64,000 nt of DNA from Blasia pusilla (lineage: Eukaryota > Marchantiophyta > Marchantiopsida > Blasiales): assembly GCA_050084515.1 (NCBI GenBank), contig CM114274.1:5394001-5458000 (forward strand). The letters are read 5' to 3'. The position numbers were made by a program, and so were the translations under genes. The notes under the pieces are model-generated. The model did no database searches, was not told where the DNA came from, and saw only the letters and a list, made by a program, of their open reading frames with translations. Below are positions 24,211-35,305 of this stretch, piece after piece (the stretch's first letter is position 1; the number at the start of each line of letters is the position of its first letter).

Positions 24211-25680
24211 TCTAGAGGCCGGTGAGGAGACGAAAGATGGTCGAGACATTCACGACGATGGAGTGGTCTTGGAGTACCTACGTACTGGCAGCGTCGCGAG
24301 CAGCAGTGGGTGCTAGAGAGTGGGATCGGATCCTACAACGAGCCAGACGGTTTTGGTGGGAGGGACACATGTGTTGCAAGTGTGGGAGGATGGTAGAGTG
24401 CGTGTAGTGCCTCATCCTTCGCAGAGAGCACGTTTGATGCATCATGCCCACGAGGAGTTGGGTCATTTTGGAGTGAAACGGACGTACACCTTGCTCCAAA
24501 TTCAGTATTGGTGGCAAGGCGTGCAGACTGACGTTTAGGGTCTGTGATCGAGTCCGAGCATCGTTCAATGCTCCAACTCCACAGTTGCATTTACTTTGGA
24601 TCATGGGTTTAGGTTATAGATGGAGTTTGGATTTTGCAGGATCTTTGCCTTTGACGGAGCGCCATAGTTGTTATGTGTTGGTGATGGTTGAGTACTTCTC
24701 GAAGTGGATAGAGTTGGTTGCATTGCTTGACAAAGTGAGTGAGGGAGTAGCGTATGCCTTCCTAGATCGAGTACTAAGTCATTACGGTGCACCAATTGAG
24801 GTGTTGATAGACTAGGGTACAAAGTTCCGCGGGGAGTTTCAGGCCTTGTGTGATCAGGCACTGATCGACCACCGCACTACTTTGCAAGATCATCTTGAGG
24901 CCGATGGACTAGCGGAGCGGGTTGTACAGACGATGAAGAGAGGACTACGCAAGTATGGCTTGCAGAGATGTCACCTAGAAGATTGGGACCTTCAGTTGGC
25001 GTGGTTGGCGATGAGATACAAATTCAGCAGGGAGGCATCCTTGGCGTCTTTCTCACCATACTTGTGACTTTATGGCCGAGAGCAAGATTTACCTACGGCC
25101 ATTCGTCGAGATGTTGGTGAGGTGTTGAACCTTGATGACCCTGATGTATGGATGTGAGCATGTTCTCAGAGGATTGAGTTGTTTCGGAGAGTGATGCCCA
25201 TGGCATTTGAGAACTTGGCGATTGCGCAACATCGGGATACGTTGAGGTATGCGACTATTCGGGGAGGTGGTTATCGACCTACTATCCAGAGGTTTCATCA
25301 GGGAGACTATGTCTACTTGCAGCAAACGGCACCCACGACGTTGGATGTGACTGCAGGATGCACTATCTTGAGAGTGCGTGAGGTTTTGCCATCCGATGTT
25401 CTCTTATTGGAGGGACGCGATGGTATGGTTTGGAAGGACCATGTGCGGAACTGTGCGCCATGTCATCTTCCAAACATTGACGGTACAGTTGATCCGAGCT
25501 TAGCAGTAGTTCCTACAGGCTTGCGGTGTATGTTGTGTGGTTCCGCCCGTGGTTTAGCCACTATGCTAGTCTATGATGGGTGTTCGAGAGGATGGCATAT
25601 GGCATGTTCAACGTCACCTCTCACTAGGATTCCTCAGAGACGATGAATATGTCCCAGATGTACATAGAGTAGATAGTTCT
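24211..25680 (+). pseudogene. Copy A integrase with C-terminal PHD finger, broken
   Basis: N-terminal zinc-binding HHCC relic (HAHEELGHFGVKRTY) followed by a deletion that removes its CxxC end. The DDE core retains SLDFAGSLPL and YVLVMVEYFSKWIELVAL; the second Asp is followed by a TAG where glutamine is expected. Then come LAERVVQTMKRG, a GDYVYLQQTAPTT barrel-like domain, HVRNCAPCHLPNIDGT and a PHD finger starting LRCMLCG. In the finger the third zinc-binding Cys is Tyr (VYDGC), and a TGA replaces the Trp codon before the last CxxC. Several stops equal CAG-to-TAG or CGA-to-TGA changes relative to copy B. Confidence 0.88.
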
Positions 25681-25846
25681 ACATTCCGACTTGTGTCTGT
25701 GACATGGATGATAAGAAAGCGACTAATGATGGGGCCATATGAGCACCCGACCTTCTTGCTCTTAGCGTCCGAGAGATGTATATCATGGTGGGTAGGGATA
25801 GATGGCTATCTGGAGTTAGATGGACCTAACCAACAACTAGGGGGAC

Positions 25847-25958
25847 GATTGGAGATATTTTGGCACTTCTTGTCTCGTTGTTTGGATGCCATGAGTTAGT
25901 ATGGGATTGTGCGTGTTTGTGTGTGTGTTCGGTGACAGCGATGTGTATGCGCACGACA
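25847..25958 (+). repeat. Copy A, repeat block B1
   Basis: Starts GATTGGAGATATTTTGG and ends GTATGCGCACGACA. It lies directly upstream of A2 with two bases (GT) between. It lacks a 17-18 base piece present in the other B blocks, between two GCGATGT words. A G-run (TAGGGGGACG) precedes it. Confidence 0.9.
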
Positions 25959-25960
25959 GT

Positions 25961-26477
25961 TGTCACGTCTTTAGGATAGATCGATGAGATCTAGTAGAGC
26001 TCCTTGTGAGTAGTGGAGGACAGACTCATCAGGTCAAGGATGATCTGCTAAGGCCCCGGGAAACTTGAGAGACCAAGTTTCCCCTTCGTTTCGGCTCATT
26101 TGGAGCCATATTGTGAAACTTACTATTTTAGGTAAATACCATTTTGAGTATATGATCGACTTTCTATTTTTGGTAAATGGCCCTTGACCTCCTACATCAG
26201 GTCAAGAGCCAAGGAGGTGACTTGGGAGTATAGGTTACCATGGAGAGAGCTTGGGAGAGGGGAGGGATATACCTCAAGGAAAGAGAGAGCTTGAAAGCTC
26301 AATCTCTCTTTGTTGAACCTCTTGGCATGAGGCGGCGGAGCTATGGTCTTGCTTGCCTTGTGTGTGTAATCCAAGCCTCTTATTAGGAGAGTGGGTTTGG
26401 TTTGACATTGAGAGAGACATATGAGAGTGCACGCATGTGAGAACTATGGTGTTGTGAGAAAGATTGGATCTTATTTT
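25961..26477 (+). repeat. Copy A, terminal repeat A2
   Basis: Second copy of the A repeat, TGTCACG to TTATTTTA, close to A1 throughout. It runs directly into B2. Confidence 0.92.
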
Positions 26478-26605
26478 ATTGGAGATATTTTGGTACTTCT
26501 TGTCTCGTTGTTTGGATGCCATGAGTTAGCATGGGATTGTGCGTGTTTTTGTGTGTGTTCGGTGACAGCGATGTATGTTGTGTAGCGATGTGTATGCGCA
26601 TGACA
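26478..26605 (+). repeat. Copy A, repeat block B2 (right end of element)
   Basis: Second copy of the B block, ATTGGAGATATTTTGG to GCGCATGACA. It ends at the same base as B1 does, and the sequence beyond is unrelated, so this is the true right end. Confidence 0.9.
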
Positions 26606-28500
26606 AAATCTAACAGTAAGAAAAGATTTCCAAACTATGGGCAACAAGAATTTTTTTAAAAATTTGTGTGCGATAGGGTTATTTCCTTCACTCCCGTGCA
26701 TGACATAAGTTGTACACTAGTAAAAAAATAAACCAATATTTTCATTTAAACGTGTTTGAGAGGGAGCATGTTTTACACATGATCTCACCATTATTAAGAC
26801 AATCCATACAAATTTTGACATAAAGATAACACGAAAATATTTAAAAGAATTTTCACTTATGACAACCCCTTAGCTAGTGTTTGCTATACCTCAAGTAAAG
26901 GGTTATCTAATCATATTTTCAGATATGAAGAGGCTTGTGCAAACCATCCTACCCTTAGCAATGCCAAATTAAGATTCTCTCGTTTTTCCATTCCAAGTGG
27001 AGTATTTGAGTTCAAATTGTAGGCATAAATTTTTCAACATGCCATATTAATTGTTTTCATGCTTTCATTTGAGTCTAGCTTAGAGTGCCATACTTTTGAA
27101 AAAATTATGAGCAATGTCACTTGATTTCATTAAAAGTGCCTCAAATTACTATCTTGGAAATAAACACTTCCTCTCGTAATTGAAATTCATCCTCCTCCAT
27201 GAATTTATTCCTACTTAATGCTCTAGAAATGGTTGGAAGAGGGTTCAATATGCTTGTCAAATATTCACAAGTCTATCCAATTAAACTTTCTTTGATATTA
27301 ATTTCATCTCTACTAGGCACATTCGTCTTCTTCTCAGTTCTGTCACGTTTGCGACTACTTTATGAGTGCGCTTTGTTGTTGCACTTTGCAAGTCAATTTT
27401 GAGCTTACGACTTGCAAAGTTGTGAGTCTAGTGTGATTGTAATACAACTATATTGCACTAAGTTGTGTTTCCTGCAATTCACAAAGTGGTAGCAAATATT
27501 GTAGTGCAAAACATTAACATCAAAAGAAGATAATGTCAAAGTTTACACAACATCATGAAAATTAACTCCAAGATTGCATACTACACCATGAAGAAAAATT
27601 CCAATTGGAGTTTTAGTAGAAATAAAGCCTTTGCCATATCTTTGTTGTAGGAATTATTCTTGGATTATGTAAATAGTCCATTCAATCTAATTCCTAGATC
27701 CCTCCAAAGAGGTGTAGTATTGTACATCCTCCTCTTTACTACATAGCTTGAAAGGTCAAACGGTTGTGATTGTGTGAGATGTCCATGATCTCTTGATTGG
27801 GAGTAGTAAGAATGTTGTGCAATAAGTCAAGTAAAAGCTAGAGGGAAAAACTCAAGAACTTCCTTTTGGTTAAGTTTATTAGCGTTGGTGAGAGCATGTG
27901 GTCATTACTACGATAATATCCTTTTCATACGCTCTAAAAATATGGTGTGACAACTTGTAACCAAATTTCTATGCAGTTATATCGGAGCCGAAAGTTAAAA
28001 GTGCATGAAGAAAAATCAGATTCAAATGCGTACATGCACATTGGCAAAAGTTTGAGTTATTTGACAATGACCATATTAGACTTGAACTAAGCAATAAGCT
28101 TGGATAGTGAGTTTATGCAAGCATCTTGATGTAGTTAGGAAGATTCTTAGATGTATGAAGTTCTTTGTTTAGTTCAGATTTCAATTTGATTCTTCTCTTA
28201 GTAACTTAAGACTTTTTATAACATATTCAGATAATATTAACAATACTAAACTTGCTAATAATCATATGTTCAATGGGATGGGGTGTAAGCTCTATTAGGA
28301 TGGTAGAACCATGACTTGAGTTAGGGCAATTTGTAGTATAACCACACACGATACATCCCTAGGTTTCGAGCTAGGGTTGCAATATTTCATAGTGACCTTG
28401 ACAAAGGAGATAACCCTCGAATTTCTTGAATTATTTTTTAAGAAAACTCTTGAATTATGTATATAAAATTAAAAAGAATTCACATGTACGGGAATGGTAG
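26606..28500. other. AT-rich intergenic DNA
   Basis: No gene, RNA gene or recognisable element. Short open frames (for example 27199-27402) look random and AT-driven. Confidence 0.5.
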
Positions 28501-29914
28501 CTACCCGGTACGGGGCAACTTTGAACCGCCGTGGTATTAGTGTAACCTCTACGGACAGGGCAGCCCTGTTAGTGTAGTCTAATTCCGTCGGGTGACCAGC
28601 TAGCTATGGGAGCCGGTTCTGTCCTTTTCCAGAATCTATCCAAACAGGTAGCGAGGCTGTCCTGGGAATGGATAATGGGAAAGTTGGAAACTGGGAGGAA
28701 TGGAGGGGTGAATGTTGTGGAGTTCTGTTGGTGTTTGAGTATCCTGAGGCGTGTCGGGTGGGAAGGATTAGGCCGAGTTCAGTTTTTTGGGAGATCGGTG
28801 GATCGTGCAGAAGTGTGGCGTGACGCAGCCTGTGTATGAGAGCATTTTGTGCAAAAGAAGCTCTGTTGTGGTGTACGAACGAGAGTGCAGAGCCTGGTGT
28901 AGGAATTGCCTGAGGTAGAGGATCATTGGACGAGGGAGAAGTGCAAGAGTTTGTCAGATCCGCACGAGGATTACTCGTTATGGCTGGAGGCTGTGTACTT
29001 CAGTCGCGATTCCCTGGTTTGCAAGTCAGAAATCTTACCTGACCTGTCCCCTTTCCCACTTCCATTCATTCTTGCGCTTGTTTATTTTTTACGCGGTACT
29101 TCGTGATGGATGCCGTTCGGAAGCAGCTCAGAGGTGATCGTAGAGAGTGCGATTATCCCTACTTTTTCTTTCTTTGTGAGAAAATAGATGGTGTTTTGAA
29201 TGAAACTGGAACAAGCATAGTCCGCATGTGGAGATACATTTCGTCGTCAGTCAAATTTAAGTCTAGTGAAGGGAAGTGATTCATCTTATATCCAATTGGA
29301 ATCGCCTCTACACAGTCTGGTCTCTAGCTGCTGCTTTATTCCAAGTCATAGCAATTGTCAGAGCCAATCAATCCAGTACTAGCGAACTCTGTGATTGGCA
29401 CTGTAGACGTTTAACTCAAACTTGTACCATGTAGCTGCAGTCCAACACTAGATTTTCAAACTTATGGACGCTGGACGTAGGACGCACGAGCACGATTTTT
29501 CCAAAGAATCGCCAAATACTTTCTCACTTACACTTCGGCGAAAGTATATGGAGTGTTGCGTCATATCGGAAATCAAAACTTAAGAAAAAAAATTCATTTC
29601 TCAGAAATGTATCCGCATCTATTTCTACTTCGGTAAACTTCCCAAAGGACTACGACGAATTAATAGAGCAGGTGGATGTCTCCGAAATCGTTCTTCATTC
29701 GCATCAGCTGTGCGTCGTCCGTAGGGGCTAGGGAAGGGTATTGAAATCATTGACCAGTTGAATAATCATCTGAAAACCTTGACTATGACTTGATTTCTGA
29801 CAAGCTTACCATGCCCAAGTCACATAAATGGCAATGTGGATGATCCATCATTTCTTTACTTTAAAATGGTCCATAGCTCCACAAGCAACTAATCTTTAAA
29901 GAGATTACGTGCAG
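28501..29914 (+). other. Upstream region of the DUF1995 gene; first exon not resolved
   Basis: Composition becomes balanced again near 28.5 kb. Two open frames (28606-28839 and 28906-29106) match no family and do not look like a plastid transit peptide. An ATG near 29113 opens a short frame (MPFGSSSE) that ends at a possible GT donor and would be in phase with the exon at 29915, but it is too short to be convincing. The real first exon, with transit peptide and domain start, should lie here or further upstream. Confidence 0.4.
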
Positions 29915-32279
29915 GTTAAAACGGCCACTTCGGCTGCCTTGGAGGACTCCAAAATGCTACTGGTAAGATGATTGATTATGTGTCCAGTCATTGACTCAAA
30001 GCTTCATCTTCCTACTGGTTGCGTCGCAAAAGATAAGACAGACGTTCAACGGTGGAGTGATTGATTGCCTTCTTGGGAGCAGGAAATTGAGTTTCCAACT
30101 GGCGGGCTTGATAGTGTTCCAGGTAATCAATCTCTTCCCTGCTTGGGGAAGCTAAAACCAAAAATTGCTTGTATGCTCAGAACCAGAATTTGAGAAGCGA
30201 CGAGTGGGAAATTACTACTTCATTCAGTAGACTTTGTGTCCTGATGCAGGTGACGTTGAGGGAGGAATCGAGATGAGTTCCAGTATGTTTCTCGTCCGGG
30301 AGTTCTGTAGAGTGTTTGGTGGAGAAAAGGCTTCCCGCACTCGGATCGTAAGTGACTGCGCAACTGACGACTTGCTCACAATCAAACCAATCGCCTTGTC
30401 CATACTTAAAGTTAATCATTGACGGAAGGGTTGTCCATACTGTGAGGAACAAATATGTCACAGAACCCGTGTCACTCTTTGATCTTCAGGTATGGTTGAT
30501 CTGTGAGCATGGTTAGGAAAACATGTCAACAAGTTGAGTTCAGTATTTCTCCATGCAGCCACAGTCGGTTGCATTCTATTGTTATAGACCTTGGCCATCT
30601 TGTCGCCAAAAGCTACTTAATCTAGTTTAGCTTGGTTTCCCTATCTGGCGAACGATGGTTTGCAAGGGACTTGACATGCTGATCGAAATTCTGAGTTAAC
30701 TTTTTCCAGATCTTTAAGTGTCTTCGGTAGGACCTCGCTTCTCGAACTAAATCTGTATTCCATTTTCACTCCTTTCATTAGGGCTTCAAAGTAATGATTC
30801 TTCTCTAATTCAATCTCTGACTCGTCATTAAAACTCTCAAAACCAGTGTCTTCGAAGGCTTACGGAAAAACTACGACATATTGTGTTACACATATTACGA
30901 ATGGATTTGGTATACGGAAACAAGAGGTCAACTGCACACGGCTGAGGATTTGGTTGAGAGAAGTTGCTGTAGTGAGGTCTCCATCCTAATATACCTGGCC
31001 AGCGTTCGAGTATTTGTGAAGATCTTGGACTCACGCGTAATCATTATGTGCAGTTTTTCCCCGATGTCAGTGAGGTCGACTCTGCTAGGAAGAACGTCTT
31101 TGAAGGCACGGCATACAAGCTCGACTTTCTTACTAAGCCGTCAGGATTGGAAGATATAGGCTTTGGCAAGAAAGAAAAGATGGCTGATCATGTGCAGGCT
31201 GCTGATTCGGTGTTTGTTGTTGCTTATCCTTATTTCAATGTGAACGGTAATTAAAATTTCCTGACCTTCAGATCCATCTTGCACTTGTTCAGTAGATGAT
31301 TAGCTCAATGGACGATCATATCCCAGCTAGGCTGGCCTATCACCATGGTTAATGCCCCTTCTTTCTTGAAAGGTGATGTTGGTCCTTTTTATTGCTTATC
31401 TACGTGAAGGAGTTCCAATTGAGTCGACTGTGTTGATGGAAACTTTCTGTGAGTGGCGTCTCAGCGACTAAACGCTATTCTGTGCTTGGATTACAGAGAT
31501 GATTGCGGTTGAAGAACTGTACAAAGACTCTGCTGAGGGAACAGGTCGCCCAGTTATTGTTTTCAATGGTGAGCTGGATAGAATAAGAAGCGGCTGTATC
31601 CTTCACAATTGAAGTACTCTGATGATGTTAGAGCGTTTCAAACAAGCAGAAGATATTTTCTGATCAGATCATAAGTCAGATTGGATAGCGTGGAACATGG
31701 AATGCAAGAATCTCACTGCTTCCGCTGATGGTCCATTATCGACACGGGATTGCGTCGTCGTTGATGTGCAGTAAGTCGAACAAATGTCAACTGCTGCTAT
31801 TTTCCTCGTCAATCTTACTTCCCGGCGACGTAAGTCCATATTCTTAACTCGTGTTCAGACTACCCGTCATTCTTTTATCCCAAATTGGGAGCCCTTGCGA
31901 AGAGTTTTCTTCCAAAATTTGAGACTGTATACTACATCCACAATTTCAAGGGCGCATTCGGCGGCATACTCTTCAGGTACGGGAGGTTATTGTCGTGAGT
32001 GCGGTCTCCTGTACCATTCATAGATTAAATGTTCTTCCGACGTTTCTGGGAACAGTTTACGACTCAGATCACGCGGGCCTTGTAGGGTTTGTGTTCCTAC
32101 CGTTGGAGGGGATATAGGGAGTCAGGGGTTAACACAGGCTATTTGTGTACAACAGGGCTTACCCAGGACATTGGCAAGTGCTGAGGAGAGTTGGCAATAA
32201 GTATGTTTGTGTACATGAGCAGGAGGCGATGCCAACTTTGAAAGAAGTCGCTCTCAACATTTTACCCGCACACAGGTAA
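29915..32279 (+). CDS. DUF1995-domain protein, LPA3-like, probably plastid; 5' end unresolved
   Basis: DUF1995 proteins of plants are plastid proteins; some (LPA3) assist photosystem II assembly, but the role of this member cannot be read from sequence. Seven in-phase exons found: 29915-29962, 30083-30122, 30250-30347, 31054-31246, 31497-31595, 31859-31976 and 32156-32279. Landmarks: EIEFPTGGLDSVPG, EGGIEMSSSMFLVREFC, FFPDVSEVDSARKNVFEGT, YKLDFLTKPSGLEDIGFG, VIVFNGELDRIRSG, YYPSFFYPKL, YYIHNFKGAFGGILF, PGHWQVLRR and VHEQEAMPTLKEVALNILP. The stop TAA at 32277 is inside what could also be a GT donor (CACAG|GTAAGC), so a further 3' exon is possible. The N-terminus is missing from the model. The fifth intron starts with the less usual donor GTATCC. 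Confidence 0.85.
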
Positions 32280-32799
32280 GCTCTGGCTGGTGGTGTCAAC
32301 TTTATCAACTTGCGGATGCAGGAGCTGTGTTCTGTAACATGGTTCTGGCGAGCAACCTTGAAAGAAGCTGCTCTTAACTCTTCACATGTCACCCGCACAC
32401 AGTTAAGCTCCCGTCGATCCTGTGGACGTAAACGACGTTCGGATGCAGATGTTGCTTCGGTTTATAAAAAGTGGGTGAGATGCTTCCGTCCATGAAAGTC
32501 GGAATGGACCTCGGTCTCCCCCATTTCATTTTCCCCCACTTAAGAGAAACTTACTTCGTATGAAACGCTGTCACCCCATATTAAAATGCCCTCCCATTCT
32601 TAGTTCATATCTAGGGCAGTTACAAGCTTCTCCAAGGAATAACTAATACTCAACTCCAAGATTATACTTGCAGTATAATTATCCTTCCTTACATTTACGT
32701 AGTGAGACAGACCTTCTCACGCGGTAATTTCACACGAAGATCTTACCGGTCACATTTATATAATCCGAGATAGTGTTCCCCCCCTTCAATCACTCTGCA
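32280..32799 (+). other. 3' flank of the DUF1995 gene with duplicated last-exon segment
   Basis: At about 32350-32411 the end of the last exon recurs in degenerate form: ACCTTGAAAGAAGCTGCTCT and CACCCGCACACAGTTAAGCT echo the true exon end at 32234-32281. The copy has an insertion and reads AGT TAA where the gene reads AGG TAA. The rest is probably 3' UTR or intergenic. Confidence 0.65.
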
Positions 32800-33075
32800 A
32801 GAGCATTTTCATTTTCCCCGAACAGCATTTGATTTTGTGGTTCAAGGGGCTTTTAATGAGATGCTAAATTCTATTTTAAAATTCGAATTGCATGAGCAAT
32901 TTCATGGTCCCCCGACAGTATTTGGTTTTATAGTTATGGGGTTTAAATGAGATGCAAAATTCTATCCTAAATTTGGAATCGCAAGTGCAGTTTTACTGTC
33001 GTAAATCAGCATTGGATTTTGTAGTTTAAGGTGCTCTTAATGAGGTGCTAGAATCTATTTTATAATTTGACATGA
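32800..33075. repeat. Tandem repeat, about 92-base unit, three copies
   Basis: Degenerate units anchored by CAGCATTTGATTTTGTGG at 32823, CAGTATTTGGTTTTATAG at 32916 and CAGCATTGGATTTTGTAG at 33007. Each is followed by an AATGAGATGCTAAATTCTAT-like word. Spacing is 93 and 91 bases. Confidence 0.85.
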
Positions 33076-33719
33076 ATTTAGTTTATTTTCCTTATGGTGA
33101 TTATTTTTAAATTTTCCACTTACTTCTTTTTAGCACTAATAGATAATCGTACTTAAAAGTGTCCAATAATTGGGAAAATCCAGATTGCCATTTTGGGAAG
33201 ATAATATGACATCACTTTTTCAGCTCAATGTCTCAATATGACTCTTTTTTCTTCTCTTTTTTCTGGTTGCCTATCATATGATAATGACTTTACATCTCTT
33301 GAATATATGATGCAAATAGTAATATATATGATGATAATAGATACCTCCCTAGTTTGTGGTCATTGTTCTTGTGCCTTAAAGTCGTGTTAATAAATTTTCA
33401 GGCTTCATATAATCTACCCTACTATATGAGGAATGGGTGTTTACATGTAAAGAAAGTATTTCCTAAATAAGGTGATTTTCTTTATTTCTGGAAATAGGAT
33501 AAGTGAGGTAGCATATTGCCTCTAAATGAGTCACCAAATGAGCCCAATGGGTTAGCATGCCAAGGAAGATGACATGGTGTAGGGGGCTTAGTTACACATT
33601 GCACTATTTTAGGTTGGGTGTAAGAGATACATCAACCACACAAGTCCATTAAGTGCTCATAGTGGGGATGGTAATCAAATGAAGTTCTTGTCACATGATA
33701 ATTGGGTGACATATAGTTG
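33076..33719. other. AT-rich intergenic DNA
   Basis: Nothing recognised between the tandem repeat and decayed copy D. Confidence 0.4.
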
Positions 33720-34304
33720 TATTGACGAGGTTGATAGCATTCGACAAGCTTTCATGGAAGCTCGCCATATGGGCTCTATTACTACATAAGTGCAATTTTT
33801 ACGCGGTTCATATGCCGGGAGCTTGGATTTTGGGCTTGATTAATGCGATTAATCATGCCAAAAAGTATTTCAATTTAATAGGGCCCGGAATGGGGCGACA
33901 TTCCCTTTATTATTATAGCATGTATTGTGCATTTTCTTTCTTAGGTTTGTTCACAATGTCAAATCAACAAGACATGTCAACTTCACTAGAGGGGTCGGAT
34001 GGCGAGTCCTTAGATCCAAAGGCCAAAGAGGAGGCGATGGATACTCGTGATATCCATGACGAGGAGGAGATTGTGGAGTACCTACTTATTGGCATTATAG
34101 CAAACATGGTGAGTGTTAGGAACTTGGATCAGATTCTACAGAGAGTCTAGAGAGTCAATGAGGAGAGGACATACATTTTACTAATGTGGGGCTAAAGCAT
34201 GGTGTATGATTGAGTGCGAGCACCCTTCAATGCTCCAACTCCATAGTTGCATCCTTTGCCAATAATGGGATTAAGTTAGAGGTGGAATACAAACTTCGCG
34301 GGAT

Positions 34305-34335
<31 letters not shown>

Positions 34336-35080
34336 CACGTATGTTGGTTATGGTAAAGTATTTCATGAAATATATTAAGTTCGTAGTACTATCGGACAAG
34401 GCGAGTGAGGAAGAAACTTATGCGTTTCTAGATCATGTGCAAAGTCTTAATGATGCAATGATAAAGGTGTTGACGGACTAGACTACCAAATTCAAAGAAG
34501 AGTTTCATGCCTTTTTTTTTTAAAGGGGATGATAGATTATTGCACCACGTGTAGGGATCATCTTGAGCCTTGAGGCAAGGGAGTTGGAAACAAGAGTAGT
34601 ACAGACAATAACGCAACTATGGCTTGCAGCGGGGCCACTTGAGGGAGTAGGAACAACAATTACCATGGTAGGTTATGGAGTATTGTTTCAATTAGCAAGC
34701 ATGCTTGGTGTACCTTTCGCTATACTTGCAGCTATTTGATATTATATAGCAGAGGTATTGGACCTTCATGAATTGGATGTATGAATGCAATCATGTTTCC
34801 AAAGGGGAGATTTTTTTCATAGACTTATACCCATGACATTTGAGATTACCTATTGCTCAACATACGAATATATTTACATATGCGAAATAGAAGACGAGAC
34901 TATTACCAAGAGATAAGGAGATTTTATCTTTGAAATTATCTATTCTTACAAGAGATAGCGTCGGAGAACCTAGATGTTACCACAAGACGCCCAAATTTTC
35001 TAGTGCATGAGGTGTTACCTATTGGAATCCGTATGGTGGAGGGATGGGATGATATGGTATAGGAGGATGTACATGATCAT
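33720..35080 (+). mobile_element. Copy D: decayed fragment of the same retroelement family
   Basis: Begins within RNase H (FDKLSWKLAIWALLLHKC, compare FDKLTRKLARWVLLLQEY in copy B) and continues through the tether (GESLDPKAKEEAMDTRDIHD) into integrase relics: FNAPTP, a TA-repeat insertion replacing part of the core (34312-34335), GVDGLDYQ and later GGWDDMV. Most frames are closed and it is AT-shifted, so it is older than A and B. The HHCC region is deleted. The right end is truncated before the PHD finger and is followed within about 10 bases by a perfect palindrome. Confidence 0.82.
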
Positions 35081-35086
35081 AGATGT

Positions 35087-35138
35087 AACATAACGTAACT
35101 ATAGCGTGCATCTAGGCACGCTATAGTTACGTTATGTT
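35087..35138. repeat. Perfect 23-base palindrome, 6-base loop
   Basis: Arms 35087-35109 and 35116-35138 are exact reverse complements (AACATAACGTAACTATAGCG followed by TGC, then ATCTAG as loop). It directly follows the truncated right end of copy D. Confidence 0.95.
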
Positions 35139-35204
35139 GGAATCTTCATTTTTGAAAATCTCTCTGTTTTACTATTATAGGCTAGGTAACTTGTTGACTA
35201 AGTA

Positions 35205-35305
35205 AAAAGTCGCTTGATAACTTGTATGCATAGGTTACTATCTTTGACTACTTTTAAGAGAAGAGCTATTTTGGCTCTTCCCAAGGTTATAAAAGGTACG
35301 TAGAT
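35205..35305. repeat. LTR-like block shared with 50095-50195
   Basis: Contains GAAGAGCTATTTTGGCTCTT followed by CCCAAGGTTATAAAAGG; the other copy reads GAAGAGCTTTTTGGCTCTTC, then CCAAGCCTATAAGAGAGG. The upstream 60 bases also align loosely. The TATAAAAG or TATAAGAG word suggests a promoter segment of an LTR from another retroelement family. Confidence 0.6.

Larger units (their letters stand above)
17441..26605 (+). mobile_element. Retroelement copy A: Ty3/gypsy-type with DNA methyltransferase and PHD finger, split terminal repeats
   Basis: An almost full-length but dead element of about 9.2 kb. Order: A1 repeat, long leader, Gag, methyltransferase, reverse transcriptase-RNase H, integrase with PHD finger, B1, A2, B2. 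It begins TGTCACG and ends ATGACA, so the termini form a TGTCA/TGACA inverted pair. The flanks TAAT (17437-17440) and AAAT (26606-26609) could be a decayed four-base target duplication with one mismatch, which is weak. Compared with copy B it lacks about 1.13 kb between Gag and the methyltransferase, including the protease. The longest intact frame covers reverse transcriptase and RNase H. The integrase region is broken by several stops, a small deletion and a mutated PHD finger. Confidence 0.93.

Noticed and set aside
17437-26609. Certain target-site duplication for copy A
   Set aside because: TAAT and AAAT differ at one of four bases; short matches are expected by chance in AT-rich DNA.
28606-29106. 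Open frames as first exons of the DUF1995 gene
   Set aside because: No transit-peptide character, no match to the domain start, and no clear in-phase donor leading to 29915.
32800-33075. CRISPR-like array
   Set aside because: Three degenerate 92-base tandem units without unique spacers in a plant genome; an ordinary tandem repeat.
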